64,000 nucleotides of DNA from Lederbergia graminis (lineage in GTDB: Bacteria; Bacillota; Bacilli; Bacillales; Bacillaceae_C). The notes beneath the pieces are model-generated. The model worked only from the letters and a program-made list of their open reading frames with translations. It was not told the origin of the DNA and searched no databases. Within the stretch, counting starts at the first letter, position 1. The number at the start of each line of letters is the position of its first letter. Made by a program: the position numbers and the translations under genes. This document shows positions 18,417 through 27,246 of this stretch, piece by piece. The stretch lies in contig NZ_JBHSMC010000025.1 of NCBI RefSeq assembly GCF_042655485.1, forward strand, positions 65,703-129,702, read 5' to 3'.

Positions 18417-20711
18417 ATGGAACATACATTAAATAGAGAAAAGACAATACTGCTAGATGGTTTATTTAAGCGCTCTCAAGAAAAAGGAAAAGAGTATTTA
18501 TTGTACTTAGATGTAGATCGGTTGATTGCACCTTGTTATGAAGCTATTAATCTCACGCCGAAGCAACCACGCTATGGGGGTTGGGAAGCGAAGCAAATTG
18601 CCGGTCATTCTGTCGGTCACTGGTTGTCAGCTGCAGCTACAATGTATACGGTTACAAATGATGAAGCATTACGTGCAAAAGTAGAATATGCGGTAAATGA
18701 GCTTGCGCATGTGCAAAGCTTTGATGCAGATGGGTATGTAAGTGGCTTTCCACGTGATTGTTTTGATCGTGTATTTACAGGAACGTTTGAGGTACAAGCT
18801 TTTGGCCTTGGTGGTAGTTGGGTACCTTGGTACAGCATACACAAAATTTATGCAGGGTTAATCGATGTTTACACACTAATGGGGAATGAAAAGGCATTAG
18901 ATGTTGTAGTGAAACTAGCAAATTGGGCGAAGCGTGGTACGGATAATTTGAGTGATGAGCAATTTCAACGCATGCTAATTTGTGAGCATGGTGGAATGAA
19001 CGAGGTGATGGCAGACCTCTACAATATTACTAAAAACAAAGGTTATCTAGAGCTGGCAATTCGTTTCTGTCATAACGAAATCTTAGATCCGCTTGCGGAA
19101 GGAATTGATCAATTAGAAGGAAGACACGCGAATACACAAATCCCGAAAGTAATCGGAGCTGCGAAAATATATGATATTACTGGAGAAGAAAAATATAAGC
19201 AAATGGCTGTGTTTTTCTGGGAACAAGTGACGAAGAAACGCTCTTATATTATTGGTGGAAATAGTGCTTATGAGCATTTCGGACAACCAAATCAAGAAAA
19301 GCTGGGTGTTCAAACTGCGGAAACATGTAATACGTATAACATGCTCATTTTAACGGAACTTTTATATAACTGGGAACAAAAAGCAGAGTATATGGATTAT
19401 TACGAACGAGCATTGTACAACCATATTCTAGCATCACAAGATCCTGATTCTGGAATGAAAATGTATTTTATTCCAACACAGCCTGGCCACTTTAAGATTT
19501 ATAACTCTCCAGATAATTCTTTCTGGTGTTGTACAGGAACAGGAATGGAAAACCCAGCACGTTATAATCGCAATATTTACTACCATACAGAGAATACATT
19601 ATATGTGAATTTATTCATTGCATCAGAATGGACAAGTGTGGATGGTGATTTTTCAGTAAAACAAGTAACTGACTTCCCGAATTCAGAACTAGTTAACCTA
19701 GAAATTGTACAAGCTAGTTCAGCAGTAAAATCTGTGAAAGTCCGTGTTCCGTATTGGGTTGCAGGTGCTGTCACCGTGACATTGAATGGAGAAAATATTG
19801 CAGTTGAAGCTGTTGATGGCTATATTACGTTTTCCCGCACATGGAATACCGGGGACTCTATTGCAATAAACTTCCCAATGGGACTACACACATATGAAGC
19901 AAAAGATGACCCTAATAAGGTTGGTATTTTATATGGACCAGTTGTGTTAGCTGGTGCTCTTGGTAATAAGGACTTCCCGGAAACAGATATATTAGACGAT
20001 CACATGAAGCTGGATAACCATCCACTTATAAATGTTCCGGATTTAGTCGCAGATAAAAATGATATAGCAAGTTGGATCACACGTGTAGAAGAGGATGCTT
20101 TAAAATTTGAAACGGCTGCGGTTGGACAACCAGGAGACGTAAAAGTAACGCTCATTCCTTTTTATGAACTTCACCACCAACGTTATACAATTTATTGGAA
20201 TATTTTAGATGAAGAAACATATAAGAACTTTGTGGATGAAGAACAGGAACGTGTGAAAAAACTACAAAGAATCACGGTTGACTATGTTCAACCTGGAGAA
20301 CAACAACCAGAAATTGAACACGATTTCCAATCAGAAAACTCTTACGCAGGTTATTTGAATATTGCTCAAAGAAGTTGGCGTGATAGCCGTGATGGCGGGC
20401 ACTTCAGTTATAAAATGACAGTTAAGCCAGAACAACAAATGTACTTGCAAGTTACGTATTTTGATGGTGACAGAGCCATGTTCTTCAATGGTAAGTGGTA
20501 TGAAAGAAAGTTTGATATTTTAATAGATGGTAAAAAACTAGCAGAACATAAACTAGATGGTAAGCGCACGGACCGCCTTTATGATGTTAGCTATAAAATT
20601 CCTGCTGATTGGATAGAAGGGAAAGACAAAATCGAGGTCAAGTTTACATCAGAAGAAGGAAAAGTATCCGGAGGAATATTCGGTGTAAGAATAACGAACG
20701 AAAAAGAATGA
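18417..20711 (+). CDS. beta-L-arabinofuranosidase-type glycoside hydrolase, GH146/GH127 (PF07944)
   Basis: Cytoplasmic enzyme of 764 residues with the (alpha/alpha)6 barrel of the former DUF1680 family, expected to release beta-L-arabinofuranose. The zinc/thiol site of the family is visible: Glu302 and Cys304 in ETCNTYNM, and Cys371-Cys372 in FWCCTGTGME, where the second of a CC pair or its neighbour acts as nucleophile in studied relatives. The N-terminus (GGWEAKQIAGHSVGHWLSA) and the extra C-terminal beta domains (DFQSENSYAGY, GGIFGVRI) resemble the longer GH146-like members more than the 650-residue GH127 type. It is 17 bp downstream of GH43 and followed by a 51-bp hairpin array before GH4. 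Confidence 0.85.
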   Translation: MEHTLNREKTILLDGLFKRSQEKGKEYLLYLDVDRLIAPCYEAINLTPKQPRYGGWEAKQIAGHSVGHWLSAAATMYTVTNDEALRAKVEYAVNELAHVQSFDADGYVSGFPRDCFDRVFTGTFEVQAFGLGGSWVPWYSIHKIYAGLIDVYTLMGNEKALDVVVKLANWAKRGTDNLSDEQFQRMLICEHGGMNEVMADLYNITKNKGYLELAIRFCHNEILDPLAEGIDQLEGRHANTQIPKVIGAAKIYDITGEEKYKQMAVFFWEQVTKKRSYIIGGNSAYEHFGQPNQEKLGVQTAETCNTYNMLILTELLYNWEQKAEYMDYYERALYNHILASQDPDSGMKMYFIPTQPGHFKIYNSPDNSFWCCTGTGMENPARYNRNIYYHTENTLYVNLFIASEWTSVDGDFSVKQVTDFPNSELVNLEIVQASSAVKSVKVRVPYWVAGAVTVTLNGENIAVEAVDGYITFSRTWNTGDSIAINFPMGLHTYEAKDDPNKVGILYGPVVLAGALGNKDFPETDILDDHMKLDNHPLINVPDLVADKNDIASWITRVEEDALKFETAAVGQPGDVKVTLIPFYELHHQRYTIYWNILDEETYKNFVDEEQERVKKLQRITVDYVQPGEQQPEIEHDFQSENSYAGYLNIAQRSWRDSRDGGHFSYKMTVKPEQQMYLQVTYFDGDRAMFFNGKWYERKFDILIDGKKLAEHKLDGKRTDRLYDVSYKIPADWIEGKDKIEVKFTSEEGKVSGGIFGVRITNEKE

Positions 20712-20756
20712 TTTAGTGGAAAATTGACTCCCTCAAAGCTAGAAAAGATGCAAAAA

Positions 20757-21470
20757 GGGAATCAAACGTCGCGAATGATTCCCTCCAAGCAGAAAATATT
20801 TCAAGACGGGAATCAAAGTCGTCCAATGATTCCCTCTGAAGCGAGAAAAAACGCAAACGGGAATCAAACGTCGCGAATGATTCCCTCCAAACAGAAAAAA
20901 TTCCAAAACGGGAATCAAAGTCGTCCAATGATTCCCTCTGAAGTGAAAAAAATCGGAAATGGGAATCAAACGTCGCGAATGATTCCCTTCAAGCAGAAAA
21001 AATTCCAAAAAGGGAATCAAAGTCGTCCAATGATTCCCTCTGAAGTGAAAAAAATCGGAAACGGGAATCAAACGTCGCGAATGATTCCCTCCAAGCAGAA
21101 AAAATTCCAAAACGGGAATCAAAGTCGTCCAATGATTCCCTCTGAAGAGAAAAAAATTGGAAACGGGAATCAAACGTCGCGAATGATTCCCTCTAAGCAG
21201 AAAAAATACCAAAACGGGAATCAAAGCCGTCCAATGATTCCCTCTGAAATGAAAAAAATCGGAAACGGGAATCAAACGTCGCGAATGATTCCCTTCAAGC
21301 AGAAGCAATTCCAAAATGGGAATCAAAGCCGTTCAATGATTCCCTCTGGAGCAAGAAAAATCGCAAACGGGAGTCAAACAACGCGAATGATTCCCTCCAA
21401 GTCGAAAAAATTCCAAAAAGGGAATCAAAGTCGTCCAATGATTCCCCCTAAGTAAGAAAAAACACCAAAA
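20757..21470. repeat. tandem array of 14 hairpin units, exact 51-bp period
   Basis: Fourteen units start every 51 bp from 20757 to 21420 with no insertion or deletion. Each begins with GGGAATCA, an 11-base loop and TGATTCCC, an 8-bp perfect inverted repeat, followed by a 24-base linker with an A-run. Loops alternate strictly between AACGTCGCGAA (A) and AAGTCGTCCAA (B), with small late variants, giving a 102-bp super-period. The first arm of unit 13 is GGGAGTCA. Because 51 is divisible by 3, long frames stay open on both strands (for example plus 20724-21455 and minus 20739-21326). None has a credible ribosome site, so I treat them as by-products. It lies inside an operon between the GH146-like gene and GH4. 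Confidence 0.92.
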
Positions 21471-21507
21471 TCGGATTCAAAATCAATCTATATAAGGAGG
21501 AAACCAT

Positions 21508-23022
21508 ATGTCATTCAAAGTTGCTTTTATTGGTGCAGGTAGTATTGGCTTTACGCGTGGATTGTTGAAGGATTTGCTCGCAGTACCAGAATTCGCAAAC
21601 ATTGAAGTTGCATTTACGGACATTAATGAACGTAATTTAGACATGGTCACACAGCTCTGCCAACGTGATATCGATGAGAATGGGTTGCATATTAAAATCC
21701 ATGCAACACTTGATAGAAGAGAGGCGTTCCGAAATGCGAAATACATTTTTTCAGTTGTGCGTATTGGTGGCCTTGAAGCGTTCCAAACAGATATTGACAT
21801 ACCATTGAAATACGGTATCGATCAGTGTGTGGGCGATACATTGTGTGCTGGCGGTATTATGTATGGTCAGCGTGGTATCGCAGAAATGCTAGAAATATGT
21901 AAAGACATCCGCGAAGTTGCTGCTCCTGATGTACTTTTACTTAATTATGCGAATCCAATGGCGATGATTACGTGGGCATGTAATAAATATGGTGGCGTGA
22001 ATACGATTGGTCTCTGTCATGGTGTGCAGCATGGTCATTGGCAAATAGCGGATGTGCTTGGCTTGAAACAAGAAGAAGTAGATGTCATTTGTGCAGGTAT
22101 TAACCATCAAACATGGTACATCAGTATCAAACATAAAGGGGAAGATTTAACAGATAAATTACTCCCTGCATTTGAACAACACCCGGAATATAGCAAAACG
22201 GAAAAAGTGCGCATTGATATGTTGCGTAGATTTGGTTATTACAGTACGGAATCCAATGGTCATTTAAGTGAATATGTACCTTGGTATCGTAAGCGTCCAG
22301 AAGAGATTAAAGACTGGATTGATCTTGGCGTTTGGATAAATGGGGAAACAGGTGGATATTTACGTGTTTGTACAGAAGGAAGAAATTGGTTTGAAACAGA
22401 TTTTCCAAACTGGTTAAAAGATAAACCATTTGAATATAAACAAGAGAATCGCAGTAAGGAACATGGCTCCTATATTATTGAAGGATTAGAAACAGGCAGA
22501 GTATATCGTGGGCATTTCAATGTTGTTAACAATGGTGTGATCTCAAACCTACCGGATGATGCCATTATTGAAGCACCTGGTTATGTTGATCGAAATGGGA
22601 TTAATATGACACAAGTAGGTGAATTACCTCTTGGACCAGCTGCAGTTTGTAATGTGAGTATTTCCGTTCAACGTCTTGCAGTAGAAGCAGCAGTTAATGG
22701 TGACGACTTTTTATTACGCCAAGCGATGATGATGGATCCATTAACTGGGGCTGTTTGTAACCCGAAGGAAATATGGCAAATGGTCGATGAATTCCTTGTT
22801 GCTCAAGAGAAATGGTTGCCGCAATATACAGAAGCAATTGCTGCTGCTAAGGAAAGGCTGGAATTAGGAGACTTACTCCCAACAAAAGATAATTACACTG
22901 GTGCTGCCCGTATAAAAGTTAAGTCAGTCGAGGAGATGGCGGAAGACCGCGAAGCCGCAAATAAAAATGCCGGAGAAGCCGACAAAGCTCAAGAAAGACC
23001 AGCTGAAGCTATAGAAAAGTAA
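21508..23022 (+). CDS. GH4 glycosidase, MelA-like alpha-galactosidase
   Basis: NAD+- and Mn2+-dependent GH4 enzyme of 504 residues. The N-terminal Rossmann motif is VAFIGAGSIGFTRG. The metal ligands of the family are visible as Cys170 in GLCHGVQ and His200 in AGINHQ, and NYANPMAM matches the substrate-binding strand of MelA. Overall similarity is to alpha-galactosidase MelA rather than to the phospho-glycosidases. It carries a C-terminal extension of about 40 charged residues (from RIKVKSVEEM) longer than standard members of 430-450. AAGGAGG precedes the ATG at optimal distance. It is placed between two beta-L-arabinofuranosidase-type genes, so it probably removes an alpha-galactosyl (or galacturonosyl) unit from the same glycan. 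The exact sugar is not certain. Confidence 0.82.
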   Translation: MSFKVAFIGAGSIGFTRGLLKDLLAVPEFANIEVAFTDINERNLDMVTQLCQRDIDENGLHIKIHATLDRREAFRNAKYIFSVVRIGGLEAFQTDIDIPLKYGIDQCVGDTLCAGGIMYGQRGIAEMLEICKDIREVAAPDVLLLNYANPMAMITWACNKYGGVNTIGLCHGVQHGHWQIADVLGLKQEEVDVICAGINHQTWYISIKHKGEDLTDKLLPAFEQHPEYSKTEKVRIDMLRRFGYYSTESNGHLSEYVPWYRKRPEEIKDWIDLGVWINGETGGYLRVCTEGRNWFETDFPNWLKDKPFEYKQENRSKEHGSYIIEGLETGRVYRGHFNVVNNGVISNLPDDAIIEAPGYVDRNGINMTQVGELPLGPAAVCNVSISVQRLAVEAAVNGDDFLLRQAMMMDPLTGAVCNPKEIWQMVDEFLVAQEKWLPQYTEAIAAAKERLELGDLLPTKDNYTGAARIKVKSVEEMAEDREAANKNAGEADKAQERPAEAIEK

Positions 23023-23136
23023 TGTAAGTATTAAAAAAATGCTACTAGAATAACACAATCACAACCACAGATAGAATTGCAGAAATACAGGTATGATCCT
23101 TTTTTAAATTAAACCAATTCGAAAGGTGGATTCACG

Positions 23137-25071
23137 ATGATTGTTGAAAAAGCAAAGAACAGCGTAAAGATAAGTGATAAGTTTTGGGGACATTATCAAG
23201 AAGTTGTGCGCGAACAAGTTATTCCATACCAATGGGAAGCATTGAACGATAGGCTACCTAACACTGCACCGAGTCATGCAATTGAGAATTTCCGAATTGC
23301 AGCAGGTGAAGCGGAAGGTGAGTTTTATGGAATGGTGTTTCAAGATAGTGATGTCGCAAAATGGCTGGAGGCGGTTGCGTTTAGCCTTGAAACAAAACCA
23401 AATCCAGATCTAGAAAAAACAGCGGATGAAGTAATTGAGTTATTAGGTAGAGCGCAAGGGGAAGATGGTTATCTCAATACGTATTATACCGTAAAAGAAC
23501 CAGAGAAACGCTGGACGAATGTACGTGATAATCATGAACTTTATTGTGCGGGACATTTAATTGAAGCGGCTGTCGCCTACTATCGTGCAACAGGGAAAGA
23601 TAAATTTCTAAATATTATGATCAAATATGCTGATTACATTGATACTGTTTTTGGCCCAGAAGAGGATAAGATTAAAGGTTATCCAGGCCATCAGGAGATT
23701 GAGCTAGCACTTGTGAAATTATATGATGTAACGGGCAATAAAAAATACTTAAACTTAAGTAAGTTTTTCATAGATGAAAGAGGAAAGCAACCACATTATT
23801 TTGAAATAGAGAAAAAAGAAAGAAGTGATTCAAATCGGTTCTTCTTTAATATTAGTTACGCCTATAATCAAGCTCATAAACCTGTCCGCGAACAGAAAGA
23901 AGCAGTGGGTCATGCAGTACGTGCCGTGTATATGTATACAGCAATGGCAGACTTAGCCGCAAAAACAAATGATCCAGAATTGAAAAAGGTTTGTGAAACA
24001 TTATGGGAAAATGTAACACGGAAACAGATGTATATTACCGGAGGTATCGGCTCCATGGTATTTGGTGAAGCATTCTCCTTTGATTATGACCTTCCAAACG
24101 ATTTATCTTATACTGAAACATGTGCATCGATTGCGCTCGTATTTTGGGCAAATCGCATGCTAGATTTAGATATTAATAGTCAGTATGCAGATATTATGGA
24201 ACTTGCCTTATATAATGGCACAATAAGTGGCATGGATCTCGATGGTAAAAAGTTCTTTTACGTGAACCCATTAGAAGTTTTACCAGAAGCTAGCCAAAAA
24301 CGTGGAGACAAACGTCATATAAAATCAGTACGACAAGGCTGGTTTGGCTGTGCATGTTGTCCGCCAAACTTAGCTAGATTAATTGCATCGATTGGCCACT
24401 ATATCTATTCACAAAAAGAAAAAGAGCTATTTGTCCATCTCTATATGGGGAATGACGCGAAGTTTGAAATAGATGGGAAAGAGGTTCTTCTCTCCCAACA
24501 CACTAATTACCCTTGGGATGGCAATGTTGAGATTCATGTATCAACGGAGTTGCAAACAGACTTTATGATTTCTCTTCGTGTTCCAGGTTGGGCAAGAAAA
24601 GTTATCGTAAAAATTAATGGTCAGCTCATTGATCATGAGTCATTAATGAAAGATGGGTACATTCGTCTTCAACGGAATTGGAAGAAGGACGACAAAATTG
24701 AGCTCATTCTACCAATGGAAGTTGAGCGGATTCAGGCAAATCCATTAGTGCGGCATAATAATGGAAAAGTGGCACTACATCGTGGGCCAGTCGTTTATTG
24801 CTTGGAGGAAGTTGATAACGGAAAAAACTTACACGGTATTTTCTTACCAAGAACAGCGGAATTACAAGCAGAATTTAACCCTGATTTACTCGATGGAGTT
24901 GTGGAAATAAAAGGACTCGCAGAGAGAGTAAGTGAGAAAGATTGGGGAAATCATTTATATCGTCGAGCTGAAACGAACACAACACCTATAGAAATAAAAG
25001 CAATTCCATACTACGCATGGTGCAACCGCGAACCTGGAGAAATGCTTGTTTGGGTGAATGAGAAGAATTAA
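23137..25071 (+). CDS. beta-L-arabinofuranosidase, GH127 (HypBA1-like)
   Basis: Cytoplasmic GH127 enzyme of 644 residues releasing beta-L-arabinofuranose, as from hydroxyproline-linked beta-arabino-oligosaccharides. Glu327 and Cys329 (ETCASIALVFW) and Cys407-Cys408 (FGCACCPPNLAR) correspond to the zinc ligands and nucleophilic cysteine of Bifidobacterium HypBA1 (658 residues; Glu338, Cys340, Cys417, Cys418). GGHLIEAAVAYY-like helices of the (alpha/alpha)6 barrel precede them. It is 114 bp after GH4, starts after AAAGGTGG, and ends the operon before a strong terminator. Together with the GH146-like enzyme it gives two distinct enzymes for the same linkage class. Confidence 0.92.
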   Translation: MIVEKAKNSVKISDKFWGHYQEVVREQVIPYQWEALNDRLPNTAPSHAIENFRIAAGEAEGEFYGMVFQDSDVAKWLEAVAFSLETKPNPDLEKTADEVIELLGRAQGEDGYLNTYYTVKEPEKRWTNVRDNHELYCAGHLIEAAVAYYRATGKDKFLNIMIKYADYIDTVFGPEEDKIKGYPGHQEIELALVKLYDVTGNKKYLNLSKFFIDERGKQPHYFEIEKKERSDSNRFFFNISYAYNQAHKPVREQKEAVGHAVRAVYMYTAMADLAAKTNDPELKKVCETLWENVTRKQMYITGGIGSMVFGEAFSFDYDLPNDLSYTETCASIALVFWANRMLDLDINSQYADIMELALYNGTISGMDLDGKKFFYVNPLEVLPEASQKRGDKRHIKSVRQGWFGCACCPPNLARLIASIGHYIYSQKEKELFVHLYMGNDAKFEIDGKEVLLSQHTNYPWDGNVEIHVSTELQTDFMISLRVPGWARKVIVKINGQLIDHESLMKDGYIRLQRNWKKDDKIELILPMEVERIQANPLVRHNNGKVALHRGPVVYCLEEVDNGKNLHGIFLPRTAELQAEFNPDLLDGVVEIKGLAERVSEKDWGNHLYRRAETNTTPIEIKAIPYYAWCNREPGEMLVWVNEKN

Positions 25072-25135
25072 ACTAACAATACTCTGAAATGTGTAGCTAT
25101 ACCGCTACCGATTACCAGAAAAAATTTCAAATAGG

Positions 25136-25187
25136 AAAGCCAAACTATGTTAAAAATGATGTAAGCATAGTTTGGCTTTTTATTTCT
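25136..25187. terminator. terminator after GH127
   Basis: Perfect 14-bp stem (AAAGCCAAACTATG at 25136-25149 with 25166-25179), then TTTTATTTCTC. An A-rich left side could serve the converging AraC gene as well. Confidence 0.88.
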
Positions 25188-25209
25188 CTCATTATTTTTT
25201 GCCCCTGTC

Positions 25210-26103
25210 TCAATCAATCACTAAATAATCCACAGGTATCTTATTTTTACTTTCGCGAAACATCCCCGGAGACATCCCAATCCTCTTTAAAAACACTTTG
25301 CTAAAATAATTCCCATTTGAATAACCGACTTCCATTGCAACATCTTCAATAGACTTATTCGTCAAACGCAATAATTCGATTGCTTTATCGATTCGAATCT
25401 TTGTTAAATATTGGATTGGAGTGAGGGTAGTCACTTTATGGAAAAGTCTTGTGAAATGGTATTTTGATAGTCCAGAAGCATCCACGATATCATCTAAACC
25501 AATTTGTTTACTAAAATTATTTTGCATAAAGATGATGGCTTTCGTTACCGCTTCTGGCCATTTCTCAGGTGATGAGGCAATATTTTGAGCATATCGATAT
25601 AATTCCATAATGAATGCGTATCCAAAAGTAGAAGCTTGAAAGGAATCACTAATTTTTTTGCTAGAAACCTCTTCAAATATAGTAAACCATAACTTTATTA
25701 AATCCGAATCTGGACTTACCTGAATAATATGTCCTTTTGTTTCTTGTAAATATTGATATGTTTTCCTTGCTTCATTCCCATATAACGTAATGTGAATGAA
25801 TTCCCAAGCATCACTTGATTGCGGTAAAAAATACCGGTGGTTACTCGGAATTTGTACAAGAAATGCATCTCCGGCTTCTAATGTGTGATACTGGCCATTA
25901 ATTTCAATTGCACCTTTACCAGATAATGTGTATTGAAACACACACTTTCCAATTTCATCTCGTTCCATTCCATGCCAATTATACGTATGCGTTTTCACTT
26001 CTTCCCAGCCCATTGAATAAAGACCAACGATATCTTCTTGATGTTGTCCTTTAAAAAGAAATCCATACGATTGATAATTCTTACTTTGTAGATCAAAAGG
26101 CAA
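25210..26103 (-). CDS. AraC-family transcriptional regulator (second)
   Basis: Regulator of 297 residues with an N-terminal cupin domain (GKCVFQYTLSGKGAIEI, then LEAGDAFLVQIPSNHRYF) and two C-terminal helix-turn-helix motifs including GLSKYHFTRLFHKV and VGYSNGNYFSKVFLKR. The frame begins with TTG at 26103, with TAGGG about 8 bases upstream on that strand; an ATG occurs only 30 codons in. It converges on the GH127 gene and lies apart from its likely targets. Which operon it controls is open: the upstream 1.1 kb holds no divergent gene, and araN lies beyond it. Confidence 0.82.
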   Translation of the reverse strand: MPFDLQSKNYQSYGFLFKGQHQEDIVGLYSMGWEEVKTHTYNWHGMERDEIGKCVFQYTLSGKGAIEINGQYHTLEAGDAFLVQIPSNHRYFLPQSSDAWEFIHITLYGNEARKTYQYLQETKGHIIQVSPDSDLIKLWFTIFEEVSSKKISDSFQASTFGYAFIMELYRYAQNIASSPEKWPEAVTKAIIFMQNNFSKQIGLDDIVDASGLSKYHFTRLFHKVTTLTPIQYLTKIRIDKAIELLRLTNKSIEDVAMEVGYSNGNYFSKVFLKRIGMSPGMFRESKNKIPVDYLVID

Positions 26104-26522
26104 TATTTTACCCTACTTTCATTTATTTTTACCATTGAAGGAAACGTTGGGAAAAATTATCATGAATATACAACACTTATATCTTACTGAATAAACACAA
26201 TCAATACAATGATGGAGCAATATTTTATTGCAAATGGCAAGGAGGGTGGTTACTGTAAAATGTAAGGGGGTTTGCAGTGGTAAGTAATTGAGTTAGCAAA
26301 AAGAGAGGTTTCGTTTATTCCCGTCGAAGGTAACTCAGGAGATATGGTTGTAGATACATTTGTTCTTCATGATAGAGGGACGGACGAAACATTTTTAGCC
26401 TAACGTCATTTGTAACAAAGGAAAGTGATGTGTTTTACATTAATTACTAGAGTCGTATAAAATCGATGAATCTTAAAAGCACTCTGACCTATATGATTAT
26501 TTAGTGCTTTTCTATTACTCCA
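26104..26522. other. gene-poor spacer with one unassigned coding-like fragment
   Basis: No complete gene. A plus-strand stretch at 26284-26403 stays open for 39 codons and reads like real protein (EGNSGDMVVDTFVLHDRGTD) but has no start codon or ribosome site. I cannot assign it; it may be debris of a decayed gene like the adjoining pseudogene. Confidence 0.35.
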
Positions 26523-26905
26523 TTATTCTGTTCCTTGCTTCAACTTCTCAATTTCTGTTCCCACCCGTTTCATTTCTGCTTCTTCAATTTTTTTCTGTTC
26601 TAGAAGCAATTTTACTATCTACAGATTAGTGTATAAATTGGCAAGCTTGTGTATCTAGCGGAGTATAACGTCGTACTGGGATGTTTTCCATTAATAGAGT
26701 CAGATAATCTATCATCCCAAATGCCTAGCTAGATATTTATTCACATGCTCTTGATACCATAGTGACTTTGTTGTGTGCTTCCATGCGGTTGGATCGAATC
26801 ATACACGAAGGTCTTCCACGCTTCCTCTGCTACATTCGTCACATTCTACGAAAGCCTCAACTGCTTCTTTATTTTTGCTTAAAACAGGAATAACAAAAGT
26901 AAGAT
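26523..26905 (-). pseudogene. decayed sugar-binding-protein gene (3' third)
   Basis: Three-frame remnant of a binding protein related to those at 3743 and 30822. Reading the minus strand from 26905: VIPVLSKNKEAVEAFVE matches HVIPSQSQNKDAAWAFVE; a frameshift leads to EEAWKTFVYDSIQP, matching EEAWKVFTEHSIQP; another to WYQEHVNKYL, matching WYANHESEFL; then ENIPVRRYTPLDTQA, matching EHIPVRRLTPFDGQA. The tail GTEIEKLKQ matches GAEIEKLKQ and ends at the stop at 26523. At least two frameshifts and several in-frame stops make it non-functional. The N-terminal two thirds are gone. Confidence 0.8.
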
Positions 26906-26960
26906 GGACCTACCCTTACATATCATTTTAATTTTGATTATAAAGTCATAGGACTAAGGT

Positions 26961-27145
26961 AAGTTGTACGTACTATTTTACTATAATAAATGACAGTTAT
27001 AGAGATTTTTCTGCAAAATTGGCTAAGTCCTCTGAACTAAAAACAAGGTAAAATGTCGTGAAAATATAGGCTTTTGACGGGTATGAAACAATGGTTTTGT
27101 TCTTGACTGACTTTTTGTGAGATGTTAACCTGTTCGTACATGTTG
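26961..27145 (+). promoter_or_regulatory. AraR-like operator pair upstream of araN
   Basis: AAGTTGTACGTACTAT (26961-26976) contains a perfect GTACGTAC core; TGTTCGTACA at 27131-27140 resembles the TGTTCGTACA-type half of B. subtilis AraR sites. They are about 165 bp apart, on either side of the probable araN promoter region. Confidence 0.55.
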
Positions 27146-27205
27146 TTAATTAATCAACTTTTTTATCCATCAACTGTGGTTAGGAGGTGTAATTTGGAGC
27201 TTTAA

Positions 27206-27219
27206 TGATAGCGTTTTCA
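27206..27219 (+). promoter_or_regulatory. cre site before araN
   Basis: TGATAGCGTTTTCA matches the CcpA consensus at 13 of 14 positions and lies 28 bases upstream of the araN ATG, inside the likely leader, a position suited to a transcriptional road-block. Confidence 0.65.
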
Positions 27220-27246
27220 ATTTAAAGATAAATTGAAGGGGGATTA

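Noticed and set aside
20724..21455. Repeat protein of 243 residues (plus) or 195 residues (minus) coded by the array
   Set aside because: A 51-bp period divisible by three keeps several frames open on both strands. The plus frame begins at a TTG with no ribosome site, and the predicted peptides have no recognisable fold.
20757..21470. CRISPR array
   Set aside because: Both the arms and the intervening segments are repeated, loops alternate between two fixed sequences and no cas gene is near. It is a hairpin tandem repeat.
25089..25304. Small frame of 71 codons
   Set aside because: It runs through the GH127 terminator into the end of the AraC gene and has no start signal.
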